From Chitinophaga sp. CB10 (lineage in GTDB: Bacteria; Bacteroidota; Bacteroidia; Chitinophagales; Chitinophagaceae): a stretch of 64,000 nt of DNA. The translations under genes and the position numbers were made by a program. The notes under the pieces are model-generated. The model was not told the DNA's origin. It saw nothing but the letters and a program-made list of their open reading frames with translations, and did not search any database. Positions within the stretch are counted from its first letter, which is position 1. Each line of letters begins with the position of its first letter. The stretch spans positions 186,001 to 250,000 of the forward strand of contig MLAV02000004.1 in assembly GCA_001870995.2 (NCBI GenBank), read 5' to 3'. This document shows, piece by piece, positions 59,344 through 64,000 of the stretch.

Positions 59344-60028
59344 TGGCTTTTTTCGTTGCTCTGATGCTGATGATAACAGGATAAACGGGATCATGATAAT
59401 CCAGCTCTTCCCGGGTCACTTCCTCCGAAGAGATGCCGTGGAAAAGCGCGGTAGCCGCCAGTACATTACCATACGCCTGCACGGTAACGTTGCCTTCGCC
59501 GAATATTTCGTCAAACACCCGCTGGGCCGATTTGGTGGTAAAACGCCAGTAATCGCCCCAGCGCTGCATGTCGTACGCGGAGATCTGCGATACGCCGGCC
59601 AGCGTGGCCAGCAATACCCCGCCCGGTTTCAGGAGATAGTAAGCTCCCTCGATGGCGGTTTTATAATCGTAAATGAAATTGAAGGTCTGTGTGCAGATGA
59701 AGCAGTCGATCTGGTTTTCCGGCAGGGATTTGATATCCGTGAGGTCGCCCTGGATGGTTACATGCGCGCCTGGCTGCGTATGCAATACTTCAAATTTGGT
59801 CACCTGCTGCCCGAACTGCTTGGAATAGGAACTTTCCGCAATCTCCAGTACATGCCCGTGAATATCGGATAAATGCTGTTGCAGGAAACTTTCAATGTAA
59901 TAGCGGTCTACAGGAGTACCACGATCGAATCCGAACGTCGTGGAAATAGGTTTCACGCTGCGGAGGTTATTCCAGTTTAACGGGGCTACTACTTCCCTTT
60001 TAAACTTCTTGAGTATCTTTTTAAGCAT
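59330..60028 (-). CDS. SAM-dependent methyltransferase of the polysaccharide operon
   Basis: A 232-residue class I methyltransferase: HGHVLEIAESSYSKQFGQQV (motif I region, weaker than usual), QIDCFICTQTFNFIYDYKTA (motif IV) and YYLLKPGGVLLATLAG. The lack of the glycine-rich GxGxG motif marks it as one of the divergent FkbM/Wbd-like enzymes that methylate sugars. Start ATG at 60028 overlaps the preceding glycosyltransferase stop by 8 bases. Confidence 0.82.
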   Translation of the reverse strand: MLKKILKKFKREVVAPLNWNNLRSVKPISTTFGFDRGTPVDRYYIESFLQQHLSDIHGHVLEIAESSYSKQFGQQVTKFEVLHTQPGAHVTIQGDLTDIKSLPENQIDCFICTQTFNFIYDYKTAIEGAYYLLKPGGVLLATLAGVSQISAYDMQRWGDYWRFTTKSAQRVFDEIFGEGNVTVQAYGNVLAATALFHGISSEEVTREELDYHDPVYPVIISIRATKKANGKA

Positions 60029-60959
60029 TGCCTGCAATTTTGCGCCAGATTTTAATAAGCTTATCCCTGACTTTTTCCCGGATGGTCATTCCTGCATTCT
60101 TACGCAGGAATACGCCGAAGCGTTTTTCTATTTCCAGGTTGTTCACCACGGGAATATCTTTCACCGGTATGACGCCGGGGTAAAGTTCAGTGTAGGTATA
60201 ATCGTGTACGGTATAGTGGTGCGTAGCGCTGGGCACATTCCCATCGTGGCGCACGAGCGATTTCGTGGGATAGAGCGTCAGCATATCATGCAGGTAAGCG
60301 GCGGCTCTCCACCGGATGGCCCAGGAGCTTACTTTCCCCTGCTGTTGCTGATGCAGCATACGGAAGAAGGGATATCCGCCCCAGAAGTCAAATTCAGGCC
60401 GCAGCCCGCGATCCTTAATTTGTTGGATCAGTTTGGCAGAATCCGGCTCAAACTTGCTCCAGGCGCGCGCCCAGGTACCCCAGCCCCAGCAGCCGGGATC
60501 ATGAATGGTCAGGGTGTCGTGCGGGTAATCCGCCGGTATCTGTATCGGGTAAATGTAGCCGTGAATCGCCAGCATTTTTTCATCCGCCTCGTATTTCACA
60601 AGCGCCTCGTTCATATATGCGAGGAAGTGCGGCGCTACGACCAGGTCGTCTTCCAGGACGATGATGCGGCCAAACTGGTTCACGATTTTCGTCACGCCGT
60701 AGATGATGGAATTGGCCAGCCCTTTGTTCTGCTGCGCTTCTTCTATGATCACCTCCCTGCACCATTGCCGGCTGCGCACAATCCTTCTCGTTTCAGCTAC
60801 CAGTGCCAGCTGCTCTTCGGACGCTCCCGGTTTGGGACCATCGCAAAATATATACAAACTGCTTTCAGCAGCTTCCTTATTACGACTTAAGTGTTCTAAA
60901 GTACTGAGAGTCAGTTCAGGACGATTATAAACAAATAATACTACGGGCGCCAGTTCCAT
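60021..60959 (-). CDS. Glycosyltransferase (GT-A, DUF-type GT2-like)
   Basis: A 312-residue GT-A enzyme with APVVLFVYNRPELTLSTLEH, LYIFCDGPKPGASEEQ (about 37-52), the metal site IIVLEDDLVVAPHFLAYMNE (EDD, about 98) and GWGTWARAWSKFEPDS (about 155). It is first in the leftward five-gene polysaccharide operon and should transfer a sugar or sulfate-like group early in the repeat unit. Start at 60959; the upstream frame lacks a sensible beginning. Confidence 0.88.
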   Translation of the reverse strand: MELAPVVLFVYNRPELTLSTLEHLSRNKEAAESSLYIFCDGPKPGASEEQLALVAETRRIVRSRQWCREVIIEEAQQNKGLANSIIYGVTKIVNQFGRIIVLEDDLVVAPHFLAYMNEALVKYEADEKMLAIHGYIYPIQIPADYPHDTLTIHDPGCWGWGTWARAWSKFEPDSAKLIQQIKDRGLRPEFDFWGGYPFFRMLHQQQQGKVSSWAIRWRAAAYLHDMLTLYPTKSLVRHDGNVPSATHHYTVHDYTYTELYPGVIPVKDIPVVNNLEIEKRFGVFLRKNAGMTIREKVRDKLIKIWRKIAGNA

Positions 60960-61118
60960 TAAGGATATTCTATATTTACAAAGCCGTGAAAATAGGACAA
61001 ATGCCACAATTAAACAAATAAACGCAACCACCCCGGCATGGCCGGAAAGGCTGCATTTACGGGCTGTACGAGCGGATGTACTAACGTAGCAGACTATACG
61101 AAACAGGGAGCAGGCCGG

Positions 61119-61802
61119 TTATAATCTGCCGGCGCCGGCATAATATTTTTTCCAGTACATTTCGTTCAGGTCACTGATCATCACCCCGTTACTGGTGCTG
61201 GCATGAACGAATTTATCGTTGTTGAGATAGATACCTACGTGCGAGATGCGTTTGTGATGGATCCTGAAGAAGACGAGGTCCCCTTCCTTCAGCTGCTGCC
61301 TGCCCAGGCGGGTCACCTGGTTGTAGAGCTGTACGGAATTGCCGATCAGGTTCAGCTGAAACACCGTGTTCATCAGCATGTTCACAAACCCGCTGCAATC
61401 AATCCCCTCCTTGCTTTTACCGCCCATGCGGTAAGGGGTGCCCATCCAGTCGTCAATGAAATTATACAACTTGCCATTCAGCACGGATTCCACCGGCACG
61501 TCCAGCAGCTGGGAGTATTTGAACTGCCAGCTGGCGGCATTTTCCAGTACGGAACTGCCCAGGCTCACATTAGAGCTGATGGCAACATTTTTACTGTGGT
61601 TCGGATTTACGACTTCTTTAGGTTTTTGCCTTGTTGATATGCCTTCAATAAATTGTACCCGTTGCGCGGAATGATTGCCCGCAGTGGCCGGAGTGGCCTT
61701 CCCGGTGGATTTGGAGGTACTCTTATGAAGTGTCGAACAGGAACTAAGTGACAATGCACAAACCGATAATTTCACAATTAAATTCCTCTTTACACGCTTC
61801 AT
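61119..61802 (-). CDS. NlpC/P60 lipoprotein (peptidoglycan endopeptidase)
   Basis: A 227-residue lipoprotein. The signal ends LSVCALSLSSCSTLHKS (lipid Cys about 22). After a low-complexity Ser/Thr/Lys linker the NlpC/P60 domain (about 118-225) carries the catalytic Cys in GIDCSGFVNM and the His in KRISHVGIYLNNDKF, followed by HASTSNGVMISDL. It should cleave peptide cross-links in the wall. It is divergent to dnaE. Confidence 0.92.
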   Translation of the reverse strand: MKRVKRNLIVKLSVCALSLSSCSTLHKSTSKSTGKATPATAGNHSAQRVQFIEGISTRQKPKEVVNPNHSKNVAISSNVSLGSSVLENAASWQFKYSQLLDVPVESVLNGKLYNFIDDWMGTPYRMGGKSKEGIDCSGFVNMLMNTVFQLNLIGNSVQLYNQVTRLGRQQLKEGDLVFFRIHHKRISHVGIYLNNDKFVHASTSNGVMISDLNEMYWKKYYAGAGRL

Positions 61803-61943
61803 AATTATTGGACTGGTTAATTTTTCGCTAAAATATTTAAGATTTTCGAATTTCCATGGACGACGCGCTTCAAAATTTACTCACATAGAACGCTTTAAGG
61901 ATTATTTTCCGACATTTGCTGTCTGACAAAAGAGGATAGCAAG

Positions 61944-64000
61944 ATGAATTTCTCCCACTTACACGTACACACGCAATTTTCCCTGCTGGATGGCGCTGCC
62001 GACATAAAATCGCTGTACAAAAAAGCGATGGCTTCCAATCAGCCCGCACTGGCTATTACAGACCATGGAAATATGTTCGGTGTATTTCAGTTTGTGGCAG
62101 AAGCTTACAATAACAAACTGAACCCCGCCGATCCGAAGGATAAACGCCTGAAAGTGAAACCTATTGTGGGCTGCGAATTTTATCTCGTGGAAAACCGCCA
62201 CAAAAGGTCGTTCACCCGCGAGGAAAAAGATATCCGCTACCACCAGGTGCTGCTGGCAAAAGATGATGAAGGTTACCGCAACCTCATCAAACTATGCTCG
62301 CTCGGATACATGGAAGGGCTCTATGGTAAATACCCCCGTATCGATAAAGAGCTGGTATTACAATATCATAAAGGGCTCATCGCCACTACCTGCTGCCTCG
62401 GCGCCTCCGTGCCCAAAACCATTCTCCGCAAAGGCGAAGAAGAAGGTGAAAAGGAATTCAGATGGTGGCTCGATCTTTTTGGTGAGGACTTCTATGTAGA
62501 ACTCCAGCGCCACGGCATTCCCGAACAGGAACAGGTAAACGCAGTGCTGCTGCGCTTCGCTCAAAAATATAACGTAAAAGTCATTGCCTCCAACGACTCC
62601 CACTACGTGGACCAGTCGGATGCCAATGCGCATGATATCCTGCTCTGTATCAACACCGGCGAAAAGAAAAGTACGCCAACGATGAAGGAGTTTGCAGACG
62701 ATGACGTGTCCGTAAAAAACCGGCGCTTCGCCTTCTACAACGACCAGTTCTATTTCAAAACCACGGAAGAGATGTCGGCCCTGTTCCACGACCTTCCGCA
62801 GGCGATCGACAATACCAACGAAATCGTGGATAAGGTGCAGCTGCTGGACCTCAAGCGGGATATCCTCCTGCCCAACTTCCCTATCCCGAAAGAATTTTTC
62901 ACGCAGGACCAGTACCTGCGCCACCTGACCTTCGAAGGAGCCCGCACCCGCTATACGGAAATGACGGCGGAAGTGGAAGAACGCCTCAACTTCGAACTGC
63001 AGGTAATTGAAAACATGGGATTTGCCGGCTACTTCCTCATCGTGTCCGACTTCATCAAGGCCGGCCGCGATCTGGGCGTATTCATCGGCCCCGGCCGCGG
63101 ATCGGCCGCCGGTTCCGCCGTAGCTTACTGCATCGGCATCACCAACATCGATCCCATCAAATACAACCTCCTGTTTGAGCGTTTCCTTAACCCGGAACGT
63201 AAGAGCATGCCCGATATTGATACGGACTTCGATGATGAAGGCCGTCAGAAAGTAATCGACTACGTAGTACAGAAATATGGCCGTAACCAGGTGGCGCAAA
63301 TCATCACCTACGGTACCATGGCCGCTAAAATGAGTATCAAGGACGTGGCCCGCGTAATGGACCTCCCCCTGCCGGAATCCAACGCCCTGGCCAAACTGGT
63401 GCCTGAAAAACCGGGCATCCAGCTGGATCGTATCTTCAACGCGCCGCTGGAAGGCGAAAAAAGCCTCGCTGAAAAAGAAGGCCTCGCCGGTGAAGATATC
63501 GAGAACGTTAAAAAACTCCGTGAACTCATCAAAGGAGACGACCTGCAGGGAGAAGTACTCCGCGAAGCCTGCGTACTGGAAGGTTCCGTGCGTAACACAG
63601 GCATCCACGCGGCAGGTATCATCATCGCGCCGCAGGACCTCTACGACCTGATCCCCGTTTCCACCGCCAAGGACTCCGACCTCCTCGTGACCCAGTTCGA
63701 AGGCAGCATCATCGAGAGCGCCGGCGTAATCAAAATGGACTTCCTCGGGCTCAAAACCCTTACCATCATCAAGGGCGCCCTGGAACTGATCCGCCAAAAC
63801 CACGGCGTGGAAATCGAAATCGATAACATCCCGCTCGACGACGCCAAGACCTATGAGCTCTATCAGAAAGGCGAAACCAACGCCACCTTCCAGTTCGAGT
63901 CCGCCGGTATGCAGAAATACCTGCGCGAACTGAAGCCGGACCGTTTCGACGATCTGATCGCCATGAACGCCTTGTACCGTCCGGGCCCGCTCGAGTATAT
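61944..64000 (+). CDS. dnaE: DNA polymerase III alpha subunit, partial (3' end outside window)
   Basis: The first 685 codons of the replicative polymerase. The PHP domain starts at NFSHLHVHTQFSLLDGAADI with metal residues H6, H8 and D42-H43 (ITDHGNM). The palm is reached at FIGPGRGSAAGSAVAYCIGI and PDIDTDFDDEGRQKVIDYV, the catalytic Asp pair (about 424 and 426). ALYRPGPLEY is the last seen. The ATG at 61944 follows a GAGGATAGCAAG that may act as a ribosome site. Confidence 0.95.
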   Translation, partial: MNFSHLHVHTQFSLLDGAADIKSLYKKAMASNQPALAITDHGNMFGVFQFVAEAYNNKLNPADPKDKRLKVKPIVGCEFYLVENRHKRSFTREEKDIRYHQVLLAKDDEGYRNLIKLCSLGYMEGLYGKYPRIDKELVLQYHKGLIATTCCLGASVPKTILRKGEEEGEKEFRWWLDLFGEDFYVELQRHGIPEQEQVNAVLLRFAQKYNVKVIASNDSHYVDQSDANAHDILLCINTGEKKSTPTMKEFADDDVSVKNRRFAFYNDQFYFKTTEEMSALFHDLPQAIDNTNEIVDKVQLLDLKRDILLPNFPIPKEFFTQDQYLRHLTFEGARTRYTEMTAEVEERLNFELQVIENMGFAGYFLIVSDFIKAGRDLGVFIGPGRGSAAGSAVAYCIGITNIDPIKYNLLFERFLNPERKSMPDIDTDFDDEGRQKVIDYVVQKYGRNQVAQIITYGTMAAKMSIKDVARVMDLPLPESNALAKLVPEKPGIQLDRIFNAPLEGEKSLAEKEGLAGEDIENVKKLRELIKGDDLQGEVLREACVLEGSVRNTGIHAAGIIIAPQDLYDLIPVSTAKDSDLLVTQFEGSIIESAGVIKMDFLGLKTLTIIKGALELIRQNHGVEIEIDNIPLDDAKTYELYQKGETNATFQFESAGMQKYLRELKPDRFDDLIAMNALYRPGPLEY

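Noticed and set aside
62358..63803. A 481-residue minus-strand frame over dnaE
   Set aside because: Shadow of dnaE, which is confirmed by its motifs on the other strand.

Overview
The window looks like chromosomal DNA of a member of the Bacteroidota, most likely the Chitinophagaceae and Chitinophaga-like. The reasons are a SusC/SusD pair with its own ECF sigma factor and FecR anti-sigma, a Por-type (T9SS) sorting domain, a DUF2723/GT117 membrane protein, a GH95 fucosidase, and promoters of the Bacteroidota form TAnnTTTG. The genus is an inference from gene content; no 16S gene is present.

Layout. 1-441 is the 5' part of a methyltransferase gene that runs off the left edge. 0.6-5.7 kb is a mobilizable-element remnant: a relaxase, a MobC-like protein, a small membrane protein, a broken HTH (excisionase-like) gene, a two-TM protein, an AT-rich stretch and an orphan cargo gene. 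It also holds a striking array of about ten short hairpins (2265-2675). The element is bracketed by diverged copies of a tRNA-Lys terminator region. 5.8-23.3 kb lies between two identical tRNA-Lys genes. It carries a GH95 enzyme, two Crp/Fnr regulators, small hydrolases, two DJ-1/PfpI-type proteins (one a GlxA regulator), a DoxX/HxlR divergent pair, a secreted ThuA-CBM6-trefoil protein, a YdeP-like molybdopterin oxidoreductase, a DUF1493 protein and a tail-fibre-like exported protein.

23.4-37.7 kb is mostly housekeeping and envelope functions: an SDR, a SAM hydrolase, an ABM monooxygenase, a GT117 protein, a TonB-dependent siderophore-type receptor, a sugar-phosphate isomerase-like protein, a VWA/MoxR-type ATPase pair, a Tat-exported Gfo/Idh/MocA oxidoreductase and a GNAT acetyltransferase. 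37.9-46.1 kb is a leftward signalling and uptake locus: sigma factor, FecR, SusC with an STN domain, SusD, then an exported thioredoxin-fold protein. Two tandem tRNA-Cys genes follow.

46.7-54.7 kb holds a nucleoside phosphorylase, dapF, a CorA-type transporter, a Nudix hydrolase, a second tail-fibre-like protein, a queuosine precursor transporter coupled to a small membrane protein, and a YfhO protein. 54.8-61.0 kb is a surface-polysaccharide locus: a flippase facing a tightly overlapping five-gene operon of three glycosyltransferases, a methyltransferase and a polysaccharide deacetylase. An NlpC/P60 lipoprotein and the start of dnaE (cut by the right edge) close the window.

The least explained parts are the hairpin array, the orphan protein at 4538-5452, the AT-rich stretch between 3837 and 4537, and the paired tail-fibre-like exported proteins. 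Functions are assigned from motifs read by eye; no database search was possible.
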